DNA of 64,000 nt. Source: Pseudomonas lalkuanensis. GTDB taxonomy: Bacteria; Pseudomonadota; Gammaproteobacteria; Pseudomonadales; Pseudomonadaceae. The translations under genes and the position numbers were made by a program. The stretch is taken from assembly GCF_008807375.1 (NCBI RefSeq), contig NZ_CP043311.1, positions 4,072,001-4,136,000 on the forward strand. The letters run 5' to 3'. The notes under the pieces were generated by a model. It saw nothing but the letters and a program-made list of their open reading frames with translations, ran no database searches and was not told the origin of the DNA. Positions 56,901 through 63,955 of this stretch are shown one piece after another (the first letter of the stretch is position 1; the number at the start of each line of letters is the position of its first letter).

Positions 56901-58509
56901 GGGTGACCTGCTGGCCTTCGGTCAGGGCTTCCACCGCCGCCGAACCATTGGCCAGCACGAAGCTGTAGCTGCCGTCGGCGTTCAGGGTCACCACGCCATA
57001 GGGCGTGTTCACCAGCAGGCTGCCGTTGTCGCCGGGCACTGCACCGGCCACCCCATTCCAGCTGGTGAAGGCCTTCGCCTGGTCGGCGCCGCTCGCATCG
57101 TTGTTCAGCACATTGCCGGCCAGGCTCGACGGCTCGCCGTTCTCGGTCAGGCTGCCGCTGTCCGGCCTGGCGGTGGGTACGTCGTCGACGATTTCGATGC
57201 TGACGTTGGCGGAAACCGGAAGGCCCAGGCCGTCGCTCAGGCTGAGCAGGAAACCATCGCGCTCCTCACCGGACGCGAGGTCGGTAATGGACCGGGTCAA
57301 GGTGTAGCTGAAGCTGAAGGTACCGGTGGAGGCGTCGAACCCGGTGATCTGAACGGTTCCGAAAGCCGCTTCGAAGCCCCGCCCGATCAGGCTGCCCAGG
57401 GGGTGATTGGAGTCAATCTGCAGGTCCAGGCCACCAACGGCCAGGCTCTTCAGCTTGTCCAGGCCATCCGGGTCACGGATCGTGAAGGTGCCATGCACCA
57501 CGTTGCTGCCATCGCCTTCACTCGAACCGCCGGGCAGGCCCCGCTCGAACACCTGGACCACCCCGCCGCCGGCATCCGGGAAATTGACTTCGATGGTCGG
57601 GACATCGTTCTGGCCAACGATGGTGATGATCAGGTTGGCGGAGCTCTGGTCACCATTGCTGTCCTGGATGCTGTAGCCGAAGCCGAGGTCGACCGTCTCC
57701 CCTGCCCCCAGCCCTTCCACCGCCGGCGTGCCATTGGCCAGTTGGAAGCTGTAGCTGCCGTTCGGGTTCAGGGTCACCACGCCATAGGGCGTGTTCACCA
57801 GCAGGCTGCCATTGGCGCCGCTGGTGGCGCCGGGCGCTTGCCAGGAAACGAAGGTCGTGGGCAGGTCCGGACCGCCGTCGTCGTTATCCAGGACGTTGCC
57901 CTGCACGCTTACGTCGCCCTCATCGATGCTCCGGGCATCGTCGCGGGCGACTGGCACACCATTCACTGGCACGGCTTCCGGTTCCGGGATGTCGGGGATG
58001 CCGACTTCCGGCTGCGGGAATTCCACGGCGAAGGAGATCGGGCCGGTGGGGAAGCCGATATCGGGATCGACACGGCCAGCGGTCTCGCCCAGCAGCACGA
58101 AGGAGTGGCCGCCGCCTGCGTTGCCGCCGCCGGCGCCGCCGCCGGGGCCGGCCGCAGTGGCTTCGGCGACCTTGGTCGGGTCCACGCCGGCCTCGATGGC
58201 GGCCTGCAGTTTCTCGACGTCGGTCAGGTCCTGCTGGCTGGGTGCGGCCGGTGTCTCGTCGGTGCCGGGCTGGCTGGCGTCAGGAATACCGGCCAGCAGT
58301 GCGTTGTTCAGCGGCATGCTGCTGTCGCGGCCCAGCACCAGCTCCTGCCCATTGGCCAGGGTGACCGCTACAGCGCCCTGGGCGCCGGTGACCAGTTGCT
58401 CGCCCGCGAACACCCGGTCGCCTTCGCTGAGCGGGCGGCGCGACCCATCGGCCGCGACCGCAAACACCTCGCCCACGACCTGCCGTACGACCCCGATTGA
58501 TCCAGCCAT
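47920..58509 (-). CDS. lapA: Giant LapA-type adhesin with LapG cleavage site
   Basis: A 3529-residue surface adhesin secreted by LapBCE. The N-terminal retention module (residues 1-125) ends in DPTKVAEATAAG: TAAG (118-121) is the LapG site, followed by a Gly-rich run. Residues about 190-950 hold three cadherin/VCBS-like repeats of about 257 residues, a fourth lying near 1690-1950. DUF5801-like blocks follow, with SVQAGSD...VREAAL copies near 1078 and 2015 and ...LDDDALP... copies near 1370, 1506 and 2303. A von Willebrand A domain (about 2447-2640) has the MIDAS motif DFSGS. RTX nonapeptides (GGDDVLEGGLGNDVLNGG) lie near 3326-3440, before the type I secretion signal. GGGAGGAAGG precedes the ATG at 58507-58509. 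Confidence 0.95.
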   Translation of the reverse strand: MAGSIGVVRQVVGEVFAVAADGSRRPLSEGDRVFAGEQLVTGAQGAVAVTLANGQELVLGRDSSMPLNNALLAGIPDASQPGTDETPAAPSQQDLTDVEKLQAAIEAGVDPTKVAEATAAGPGGGAGGGNAGGGHSFVLLGETAGRVDPDIGFPTGPISFAVEFPQPEVGIPDIPEPEAVPVNGVPVARDDARSIDEGDVSVQGNVLDNDDGGPDLPTTFVSWQAPGATSGANGSLLVNTPYGVVTLNPNGSYSFQLANGTPAVEGLGAGETVDLGFGYSIQDSNGDQSSANLIITIVGQNDVPTIEVNFPDAGGGVVQVFERGLPGGSSEGDGSNVVHGTFTIRDPDGLDKLKSLAVGGLDLQIDSNHPLGSLIGRGFEAAFGTVQITGFDASTGTFSFSYTLTRSITDLASGEERDGFLLSLSDGLGLPVSANVSIEIVDDVPTARPDSGSLTENGEPSSLAGNVLNNDASGADQAKAFTSWNGVAGAVPGDNGSLLVNTPYGVVTLNADGSYSFVLANGSAAVEALTEGQQVTLQYAYSMQDGDGDPSSSTLTLTITGSNDIPTVEVSSPNAGGSLAQVFEKGLAGGSSAGDGSNVTTGSFTVADSDGLANLKTLSVGSLSVDLTTSGFASLVGQSFTTAHGTVLITGYSDGTYSFSYTLTSATTDAAGLETDGFQVSVSDGLANASANVSIEIVDDLPTANPDSGSLTENGVPSSLAGNVLDNDVGGADQPKAFTSWNGVAGAVPGDNGSLLVNTAYGVVTLNANGSYSFVLANGSAAVEALTEGQQVTLQYAYSMQDGDGDPSSSTLTLTITGSNDIPTVEVSSPNAGGSLAQVFEKGLAGGSSAGDGSNVTTGSFTVADSDGLANLKTLSVGSLSVDLTTSGFASLVGQSFTTAHGTVLITGYSDGTYSFSYTLTSATTDAAGLETDGFQVSVSDGLANASANVSIEIVDDLPQAKADGASVSEGGSVTGNLVTGAGFGSVADVFGADGRPSPTTGVVGVRVGGDTSTHVSGGVNVPIDTGLGTLVLHADGSYSYTSHANSLGQAGAVDTFTYTIVDGDGDLSTTTLTIDLSNITVVGSVQAGSDNDVREAALGIGSEPASNDEFASGILVASGGNGPYSFSLAAGAGVGQYGQLVVNGNGSYTYTLLSAPKVNPGDNGNNLQFTETFTFTVTDANGNTGVGTLTIDIIDDVPNVSVKGLQGLDLQVDETTLGVTDSTSFAGAFTKVFGADGAAASNATTYVLDVKSPGADSGLRDTATGNSILLFKEGADIVGRVVGGGQLAFRLSVAADGTVTLEQSRAIFHTPNTGPDQASGLASADLVTLTATITDGDGDKDSATLDLGNAISFRDDAPSIDPYVKVGLDDDALPYGNPYGEGDVTPDTQNTSGIIGHSFGADGAGTIELQSSGAPAGFTYVETQGGLLIKQGDVTVITVTLDALTGAYTVTQNAPVMHPYGDDENDLSFEVEYKITDRDGDFAAGSLYIKVDDDSPEVRVNAAVQLDDDALAFGNPGGTGDVQPDTANLTGTLGHSFGADGAGSISLLTTGAPNGFSYEKDGDNLLIKQGGLTVITLTLNWATGAYSVVQNRPILHSAGMDENDVSFSIAYKVTDADGDTATGSLTINVDDDTPKAIADTASIVEGGAVGSLSGNVLTNDAGGADQPTAFTSWNGIAGAIPGDNGSLLVNTPYGLVTLNANGSYSFVLANGSAAVEALAPGQQVSLQYAYSMQDADGDPDSSTLTLTIIGSNDAPTVEVSTPDAQGTMAKVYEQGLPDGSSAGDGSTVTTGSFTVADSDGLSNLKTLSVGSLSVNLTTSGFASLVGQSFAADHGTVKITGYDNGTYSFSYTLTEATTDGLGVETDGFLITVNDGVASASDNVRIEIVDDEPTARTDSASVGEGATVNGNVTSTDGLGSVADVFGADGRPSLTTGVVGVRAGGDTSTHVSGGVDTPIDTGLGTLVLHADGSYSYTSHPNTVGQAGAVDTFTYTIVDGDGDFSTTTLAINVANYTVVGSVQAGSDGDVREAALSFGSSPSSSDEFASGTLLGSGGNGPYTFSLQAGAGNGQYGQLVVNSNGSYTYTLLSAPKVNPGDNGNNLQFTEAFTFTVTDANGNTGTGSLTIDIVDDVPDVSVKGLGALGVQVDETTLGTTASTSFAGAFTTVFGADGAAAGNSITYSLGVKSPAVDSGLRDTATGNSILLSKEGSDIVGRVSVSGQLAFRLSVASDGSVTLEQMRAIVHSPDSGPDQVAGLSAADLITLTATITDGDGDKDSAILDLGNAISFRDDAPTVTSNALVQLDDDALPGGIAAGSGDDADSLNTSGNVGFSFGADGAGSVQWLTTGNPSGFVYEKSGSDLLVKQGTTAVLKVTLDSASGAYTVTQLAPIQHDAGGQENDQQFALTYQVTDKDGDSVNGVLNIKVDDDTPQAMNDVADVAEGSGLDFNVVFVLDFSGSIDNTELNTMLNAVRNAGQTLFNTTDGDVRIQVVAFSSTATSYPVMTDVNDFTNLIDSLNPALGGTRPFSDGTDFTAAIQQTMAVYAPLSNWSNQVFFISDGNPNEQNGPGDSSLTTAVSSQWNTFVDSNGINVTTIGVGNAINTVRLQEVDLDGSGTPIMVTAFEDLVETLASQIVGGVVSGNVLLGSDNAVGGGDDDAFGADGAGRILSIQIGTTTYTWNGSGSISLSTGGSIAGNQLNAIATPDGGKLSFDFSNGTWTYVAPKNVVADTSESFTYNIIDKDGDPSSASLTVRIEDTSPVVGKVDEDELPDGITDGDAQTTVVTGNLGELLVGTPAGAQFSIAAVPQAMPSLTSDGVAITYARVGNTLVATAGSDTVFTLQVESNGNYTFTLLGALDHPSGAGGDDQLLTLNLTGALQASNGSGNLPLAGDLLIQVEDDVPVILAASNLVYSNGSNPAGGSGTFVYDTGADTRGSGPFSASDSDFSGISLSGNVGGTAISSTAVTWQSESATSATFDISFKYAPNPSIPGSLMEANGTLVFDKVNGTYTVSLDEPIQGFNIFKTSTSLSINGYELNSTQLDNTQPAVSVVELANNFYVQYTSYSEPGDGTGSNNLRAGTTNPTIFSNGELFSQDPSWVSVSNTANGVGGDTLGKGEVLDLNFYTANPKGNVGVEPSARAEGMFLKFDGVNNEDIVVVLKLIGTGGVKTTRALVVSNNDIMTTNSVALAAYGITLDQNDGAIVIENNDFNAQGESWQIYGAQILTSVEGITTSSAINFNSVIGNGGATNVNDVSGFGSSATDNDVLKVSDVGFITSEKNTLDADLDFQVGVKDADGDTTATQNLHVTMEAGTTFVGTATADVIHGTTGNDNLSGMGGDDVLEGGLGNDVLNGGAGIDTASYDNATAGVTVNLALVGQQNTGGGGLDTLIDMENLLGSHFNDVLTGNSGNNVLAGNGGNDQLAGGGGADTFKWLAGETGTTTITGFTPGQDKLDLSQLLTGEHSNAGSLDDFLTMAFGTNTTITVDTNTAANPGGTGQTIVLEGVNLQAAYGAADTASVITHMLDDGSLKADA
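55634..56163. repeat. Long direct repeat inside lapA, copy B
   Basis: About 530 bases nearly identical to 56405-56934, at an offset of exactly 771 bases (257 codons). I found one mismatch near the start (TTACC versus TAACC). Similarity continues at a lower level on both sides. Confidence 0.9.
56405..56934. repeat. Long direct repeat inside lapA, copy A
   Basis: Partner of 55634-56163. Together they encode two nearly identical cadherin-like modules of the adhesin. Confidence 0.9.
58147..58158 (-). other. Codons of the LapG cleavage motif TAAG
   Basis: The codons ACT GCG GCC GGC encode T118-A-A-G121 of the adhesin, preceded by DPTKVAEA as in known LapG substrates and followed by a Pro and a Gly-rich run. 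Confidence 0.9.
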
Positions 58510-58975
58510 GATTCCTTCCTCCCGCACCGCGTGCTGCCAGCCGGACAGCGCCGATCCCAGTCAATGAGGGTCACGGCACGTCCGAACCGAACTAGGGGTA
58601 CGTGAAGAAGCATCCAGGGGGCGAAGAACGGCGCCATAAAAATACCGCAGTCAATAAAACGTCACACTCTCCGGCGCCGAACCACTACTCCGATTTCACC
58701 CCGCCCCTGTGTTTCCTGATTTGTGCCTGACCATGATGAGTACGCGCACGGGGGTCATGAGAGCCCCATGTCATGCGAACTGCTGGCAAAAAGATGTCTT
58801 GGAATTCCGACGAGTGCATAAGAATTTTTCCTGCTAATTCTTGTGAGGAATTCTTCTTAGCCATTTCGAAAGTTGTTCTTAGCTCTGATGTTACAAGCCT
58901 GAAACGGTTTGACAGGTTTTTTTGCCAGTTTTTTGGCGCCAGGAAGCCAAGAACCGAAATGGAGAACGACAGAAA
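58510..58975. other. Divergent promoter region between lapA and lapE
   Basis: A 466-base AT-rich gap without genes. GTCAATAAAACGTCAC (58650-58665) reads on the minus strand as a GACGTTTTATTGAC site, 10 of 14 bases like FleQ sites of c-di-GMP-controlled promoters. An inverted repeat AATTCTTGTGAGGAATT lies at about 58836-58852. No promoter can be assigned with confidence. Confidence 0.45.
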
Positions 58976-60331
58976 ATGCGCACACTCACCCCGCTGTGGT
59001 CAGGCATGTTCCTCGCCCTGACCGCCACGCAAATCCAGGCCATGACGCTCACGGACGCGATCCAGAGCACCCTGGACAAGCATCCCGAGCTCCTCTCCAG
59101 CGCGCAGAATCGACTGGTCGCCGATGAAGAGGTGAAAGTCGCCAAAGGCGGGTACCTACCGACCGTCGACCTGATAACCGGCGTAGGTCGGGAACAGACC
59201 GACAGCCCCACCACGCGCGAGCTCGGCGATCACAACAAGGAAACCCTGAATTACCGTGATGCCGAACTGCGCCTGCGGCAGATGCTGTTCGACGGTTTCA
59301 ATACGCCCAACGAGGTGGCGCGTACCAAGGCCGTGGTCAACTCCCGTGCCTACTTCACCCTGGGCACCGCCGAGAGCCTGGCGCTACGCACCGTGGAGGT
59401 GTACCTGGACGTGCTCAAGCGCCGCGAGATGGTGGTGCTGGCCAGGAACAACCTGATGGCCCATGAGCGCATCCATGACCAGATCGGCCTTCGCAGCCAA
59501 CGCGGCGTGGGCAGCACCGCCGACTTCGACCAGGCCGAGGCGCGCCTGGCCCTGGCCAAGAACAACCTCTACACCGAGGAAGTCAACCTGGCCGACGCCG
59601 AGGCCAACTTCTACAGCGCCGTGGGCATGCCGGCGGATGAACTGGTGACTCCGGGCACCATCAAGGGCGAGATGCCCGCCGATCTGCTCGCCGCGCGCCA
59701 GGGCGTGATGGACACCAATCCCCTGCTGAAATCGGCACAGGCCGACGTGCAGGCCGCAGAGCGCCAGTACGAATCCGCCAAGGCGCCTTTCTACCCGCGC
59801 CTGGATGCCGAACTGGCCACCACCGCCGACGACAACGTGCAGGGCGACGAGGGCCATAACAACACCTGGCGGGCCGGCGTGGTGATGAATTACAACCTCT
59901 TCAACGGCATGCGCGACAAGGCTCGCCTGCAGGCCGCCGCCCACCAGATCAACCAGTCCATGGACATTCGCAACAATGCCCTGCGGGTGCTCAACGAGAA
60001 CCTCTCGTTGGCCTGGAACGCCATGGAAAACGCCCGCAAGCAGACACCCGAGGCGCGTGACTACGCCGACTATACCGCCCGTGTCCGCGAGGCCTACCAA
60101 CAGCAGTTCGGCCTCGGCCAGCGCACCCTGCTGGACCTGCTGGACAGCGAGAACGAACTTTTCACCGCCAACCGCCGCTATGTGGAAGTGCGCTACACCG
60201 AAGAGTTCTCCATGTACCGGGTGATCTCGGCCATGGGCGACCTGCTGCGTCGCCAGAACGTCGTGGTCCCGGCCGAAGCCGTCGCCCTCAGTGAAGTGAA
60301 GAGCGAAGCCCGGCTGCCGGATATGCAGTAA
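58976..60331 (+). CDS. lapE: LapE outer-membrane channel (TolC family)
   Basis: A 451-residue TolC-like protein with a signal peptide (MRTLTPLWSGMFLALTATQIQA, cleaved before MTLTDAI). It has the long coiled-coil helices of the family, TLTDAIQSTLDKHPELLSS near the start and LGQRTLLDLLDSENELFTANRRYVE toward the end. GGAGA precedes the ATG at 58976. It forms the outer-membrane part of the type I exporter with LapB and LapC, encoded next, and in Lap systems the adhesin is held in this pore. Confidence 0.93.
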   Translation: MRTLTPLWSGMFLALTATQIQAMTLTDAIQSTLDKHPELLSSAQNRLVADEEVKVAKGGYLPTVDLITGVGREQTDSPTTRELGDHNKETLNYRDAELRLRQMLFDGFNTPNEVARTKAVVNSRAYFTLGTAESLALRTVEVYLDVLKRREMVVLARNNLMAHERIHDQIGLRSQRGVGSTADFDQAEARLALAKNNLYTEEVNLADAEANFYSAVGMPADELVTPGTIKGEMPADLLAARQGVMDTNPLLKSAQADVQAAERQYESAKAPFYPRLDAELATTADDNVQGDEGHNNTWRAGVVMNYNLFNGMRDKARLQAAAHQINQSMDIRNNALRVLNENLSLAWNAMENARKQTPEARDYADYTARVREAYQQQFGLGQRTLLDLLDSENELFTANRRYVEVRYTEEFSMYRVISAMGDLLRRQNVVVPAEAVALSEVKSEARLPDMQ

Positions 60332-60352
60332 TCCAGATGGGCCTCCACCGCC

Positions 60353-62512
60353 ATGACCACCATGGAACGGACTGACAGTCCCAGGGACCCACGACAGGGC
60401 CATGACGACCCGCTGCTCGACGGCCTGCTGATCCTCTGCCGCCTGCACGGCCGACCGGCCAGCCGCGCCAGCCTGAGCAGCGGCCTGCCGCTGCCGGGCC
60501 AGCGCCTGTCCCCGGAGCTGCTGCCCCGCGCGGCGGCTCGCGCCGGCCTGCAGGGCCGCCTGCTGCGTCGCGAACTTGCCGCCATCTCGCCGCTCAACCT
60601 GCCGCTGCTGCTGCTGCTCAAGGGTGGCCGCAGCGCGGTGCTGACGCGCTTCGACGGCAAGGGCCGGGCACTGATCCTGCCCTGCGAGGCCGACGGCGGC
60701 GAGCAGTGGGTGCCCACTGACATCCTCGCCCTGGAATACAGCGGCAGCGCGCTGTTCGCCCGCCCACGCCACGAGTTGGAGGAAGCCCACGCGCCGCTGG
60801 TACCAAGGGTCACGTCCTGGTTCCGCGACACCCTGCGGCTATCCCGCTGGCTCTATGCCGACGCCATGCTGGCGAGCCTGTTGATCAACCTGCTGGGCAT
60901 GATGGTGCCGCTGTTCGTGATGCAGACCTACGACCGCGTGGTGCCCAACCAGGCCACCGCGACGCTCTGGGTCCTGGCCATCGGCCTGCTGCTCGGCACC
61001 GGCTTCGACCTGCTGCTGCGGGTACTGCGCGCCAACCTGCTGGACAGCGCCGGCAAGAAGACCGACGTGGTGCTCTCGGCCACACTCTTCGAACGCATCA
61101 TCGGCATGTCGATCAAGGCACGGCCGGCCACCATCGGCGGCTTCGCCCAGAGCATCCACGACTTCCAGGGGCTGCGCGAATTCCTCACCGCGGTGACCCT
61201 CACCAGCCTGATCGACCTGCCCTTCTCGGTGCTGATGCTGCTGGTGATCGGCCTGCTCGGCGGGCCACTGGTGGCGATCCCGATCCTCGCGTTCCCGATC
61301 ACCGCGATCTTCGCCTGGATCGTCCAGGCGCGCCTGCGCGATACCGTGCAGCGCAGCCTGGCCCTGGGTGCCGAACGCCAGGCGTTGCTGATCGAAACCC
61401 TCTCGGGCCTGGAAACCCTCAAGGCCTGCGGCGCCGAAAGCGAGCGCCAACATCGCTGGGAACACACCCACGGCGCCCTCACCCGCCTGGACAGCCATGC
61501 CCGCTTCCTCTCCGCCCTGGCCACCAACGGCACACTGTTCATGCAGCAGCTCGCCGGCCTGGCGGTAATCATCACCGGCGTCTACAGCATCATCGCCGGC
61601 AATCTCAGCGTCGGCGCCCTGGTGGCCTGCTACATGCTCAACAGCCGCGTGCTCGCACCGCTCGGACAGATCGCCGGGCTCATCACCCGCTACCAGCAGG
61701 CGCGGCTGACCATGAAATCCACCGACGCCCTGATGTCCCTGCCCCAGGAGCGCGAAGTCAGCCAGCAGCCGCTGGAACACCAGGCGCTCAAGGGCAACCT
61801 GGAAGTGCGCCAGGTGGAATTCCGCTATCCGGGCCAGAACATTCCGGCGCTGAACAAGGTCAGCCTGCGCGTGGCCGCCGGCGAGCGGATCGGCATCATC
61901 GGCCGCAGCGGCTCGGGCAAGAGCACCCTGGCGCGTCTGATCCTCGGCTTCTACACGCCGGACGAAGGCCAGTTGCTGCTGGACAACATCGACCTGCGGC
62001 AGACCGACATCGGTGACCTGCGCCAGCAGATCGGCTACGTCAGCCACGATCTGCCCCTGCTGGCCGGCAGCCTGCGCGACAACCTCACCCTTGGGGCGCG
62101 CTACGTCAGCGACGAACGCATGCTCGAAGTGGCCGAACTGACCGGCGTCGCCGACCTCGCCCGGCAACATCCGCAAGGCTACGACCGCCCCGTGGGCGAG
62201 CGCGGGCAGTTGCTCTCCAGCGGCCAGCGCCAGGCCGTGCTGCTGGCCCGCGCACTGCTGCTGGACCCGCCGCTGCTGGTGCTCGACGAACCCACCAGCG
62301 CCATGGACAACGCCAGCGAAGAGCAACTGCGCCAGCGCCTGGCGGTCTGGTCGGCGGGCAAGACGCTGATCCTCATCACCCATCGCAGCTCGATGCTGGC
62401 ATTGGTGGATCGCCTGGTGGTGCTGGACAACGGCCAGGTCGTCGCCGACGGACCCAAGGACACCGTCATCGACGCCCTGCGCAAGGGCCGCATCGGTCAG
62501 GGCATCGCCTGA
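60353..62512 (+). CDS. lapB: LapB type I secretion ABC transporter
   Basis: A 719-residue ATPase-permease. Residues 20-140 form a C39-like domain without the active-site pattern of a peptidase, as in RTX exporters. A six-helix membrane domain covers about 160-440. The ATPase has Walker A GRSGSGKST near 517, the signature LLSSGQRQ near 620, Walker B LLVLDEPTSAMD near 640 and the H-loop ITHRSS. The start may be ATG 60353 or 60362; no clear ribosome site decides. It lies 21 bases after lapE. It powers export of the adhesin. Confidence 0.93.
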   Translation: MTTMERTDSPRDPRQGHDDPLLDGLLILCRLHGRPASRASLSSGLPLPGQRLSPELLPRAAARAGLQGRLLRRELAAISPLNLPLLLLLKGGRSAVLTRFDGKGRALILPCEADGGEQWVPTDILALEYSGSALFARPRHELEEAHAPLVPRVTSWFRDTLRLSRWLYADAMLASLLINLLGMMVPLFVMQTYDRVVPNQATATLWVLAIGLLLGTGFDLLLRVLRANLLDSAGKKTDVVLSATLFERIIGMSIKARPATIGGFAQSIHDFQGLREFLTAVTLTSLIDLPFSVLMLLVIGLLGGPLVAIPILAFPITAIFAWIVQARLRDTVQRSLALGAERQALLIETLSGLETLKACGAESERQHRWEHTHGALTRLDSHARFLSALATNGTLFMQQLAGLAVIITGVYSIIAGNLSVGALVACYMLNSRVLAPLGQIAGLITRYQQARLTMKSTDALMSLPQEREVSQQPLEHQALKGNLEVRQVEFRYPGQNIPALNKVSLRVAAGERIGIIGRSGSGKSTLARLILGFYTPDEGQLLLDNIDLRQTDIGDLRQQIGYVSHDLPLLAGSLRDNLTLGARYVSDERMLEVAELTGVADLARQHPQGYDRPVGERGQLLSSGQRQAVLLARALLLDPPLLVLDEPTSAMDNASEEQLRQRLAVWSAGKTLILITHRSSMLALVDRLVVLDNGQVVADGPKDTVIDALRKGRIGQGIA

Positions 62513-62523
62513 GGAGGCACAGC

Positions 62524-63876
62524 ATGGCCAGCGCAGAGAGGCCCCACTCCTACTTCGGCCGCAACAATGGCGCCGATGCCGAGTTCATGCCCGAAGTGGC
62601 CGGCGCCATGGCGGAGGATTCTCCACGGGCGACCCGCATCACCGTCTGGGTGGCCTGCTCCCTGCTGCTGGTGGCACTGGCCTGGGCGCACTTCGCCGTG
62701 CTGGACGAAGTCACCACCGGCGAAGGCAAGGCGATCCCCTCCAGCAAGGTGCAGATCATCCAGAATCTGGAGGGCGGCATCGTCTCCGAAATCCTCGTTC
62801 GCGAGGGCCAGGTGGTGGACAAGGGCACAGTCCTGCTGCGCCTCGACGACACCCGCTTCCGCTCGAACAAGGGCGAGACCGAAGCCGACCGTCTGGCGCT
62901 GACGGCCAAGGTCGAACGCCTGTCCGCCGAGGCCGAAGGCCGCGAAATGGTCCTGCCCGAAGAAATCACCCGCGACGCACCGCAACTGGCCGAAGACGAG
63001 CAATCCCTCTACCGCGCGCGCAACGAGCGCCTGGAAAGCGAGCAACGCATCCTCAGCGAGCAGCTGCGGCAGAAAAAGCAGGAACTGGCCGAATTCCGCT
63101 CCAAGAGCCAGCAGTACCGCTCCAGCCTGGGGCTGATCCAGCAGGAGCTGAACATGTCCCAGCCGCTGGTGAAGTCCGGTGCCATCGCCCAGGTGGAAAT
63201 CCTCCGCCTGCAGCGCAGCGCCGTGGAAACGCGCGGCGAGCTGGAAGCCACCAACCTGGCCATTCCCCGCGCCGAGGCGGCGGTATCGGAGATCGAGCGG
63301 AAGATGGAGGAAAGCCGGCTGTCGTTCCGCTCCGACGCCTTCAAGGAGCTCAACGAGGCGCGCACCGAGCTGTCGAAGATCACCTCCACCAGCAAGGCCA
63401 TCGACGACCGCGTCAGCCGCACCACCGTGGTCTCGCCGGTGCACGGCGTGATCAAGCAGCTCAAGGTCAACACCATCGGCGGCGTGGTCCAGCCCGGCAG
63501 CGACCTGGTGGAAGTGGTGCCGCTGGAAGACAGCCTGCTGATCGAAGCGCGCATCCGCCCGCAGGACGTGGCGTTCCTGCATCCAGGGCAGAAGGCGATG
63601 GTCAAGTTCACCGCGTACGACTACACCATCTACGGCGGCCTCAAGGCAGACCTGGAGCTGATCAGCGCCGACACCATCCAGGATGAGGAAGGCAAGAGCT
63701 TCTACCTGATCCAGGTACGCACCGAGAAGAGCCACCTGGGCAAGGACGACCATCCGCTGCTGATCATCCCGGGCATGGTCGCCACGGTGGACATCATCAC
63801 CGGCCAGAAGAGCGTGCTGGATTACCTGTTGAAACCTGTGCTGAAGGCGCGGCAGGAAGCGATGCGCGAGCGGTAA
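62524..63876 (+). CDS. lapC: LapC type I secretion membrane fusion protein
   Basis: A 450-residue HlyD-type protein linking LapB to LapE. It has one N-terminal membrane helix (about 39-60: ITVWVACSLLLVALAWAHF), a biotinyl-like lip domain (VQIIQNLEGGIVSEILVREGQVV), a long periplasmic coiled coil (about 115-290) and the barrel motif [31 protein letters not shown] precedes the ATG. It ends the lapEBC operon. Confidence 0.95.
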   Translation: MASAERPHSYFGRNNGADAEFMPEVAGAMAEDSPRATRITVWVACSLLLVALAWAHFAVLDEVTTGEGKAIPSSKVQIIQNLEGGIVSEILVREGQVVDKGTVLLRLDDTRFRSNKGETEADRLALTAKVERLSAEAEGREMVLPEEITRDAPQLAEDEQSLYRARNERLESEQRILSEQLRQKKQELAEFRSKSQQYRSSLGLIQQELNMSQPLVKSGAIAQVEILRLQRSAVETRGELEATNLAIPRAEAAVSEIERKMEESRLSFRSDAFKELNEARTELSKITSTSKAIDDRVSRTTVVSPVHGVIKQLKVNTIGGVVQPGSDLVEVVPLEDSLLIEARIRPQDVAFLHPGQKAMVKFTAYDYTIYGGLKADLELISADTIQDEEGKSFYLIQVRTEKSHLGKDDHPLLIIPGMVATVDIITGQKSVLDYLLKPVLKARQEAMRER

Positions 63877-63883
63877 GGCATTT

Positions 63884-63955
63884 GTGGGAGCGAATGCATT
63901 CGCGATGCGGCCCCACGGGCCGTTGGTCCCTCGCGAATGAACTCGCTGCCGCATG
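63884..63955. repeat. REP-like palindromes after lapC
   Basis: GTGGGAGCGAATGCATTCGCGA and, inverted, TCGCGAATGAACTCGCT surround CGGCCCCACGGGCCG. This is the common Pseudomonas extragenic palindrome pair. The last 45 bases of the window show nothing else. Confidence 0.75.

Noticed and set aside
47956..58500. A 3514-codon open frame on the plus strand opposite lapA
   Set aside because: It mirrors the adhesin codon by codon. High GC at third positions removes stops from the antisense frame. It has no ribosome site, signal or recognisable domain, whereas the minus-strand frame has the full LapA design.
60353..60800. LapB N-terminal C39 domain as an active leader peptidase
   Set aside because: The expected active-site Cys and Gln pattern is not seen; RTX exporters carry an inactive C39-like domain.
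63884..63955. GCGAAT(T)CATTCGC palindromes as ends of insertion sequences
   Set aside because: They are solitary short palindromes without a transposase gene or target duplications, as expected for Pseudomonas REP elements.
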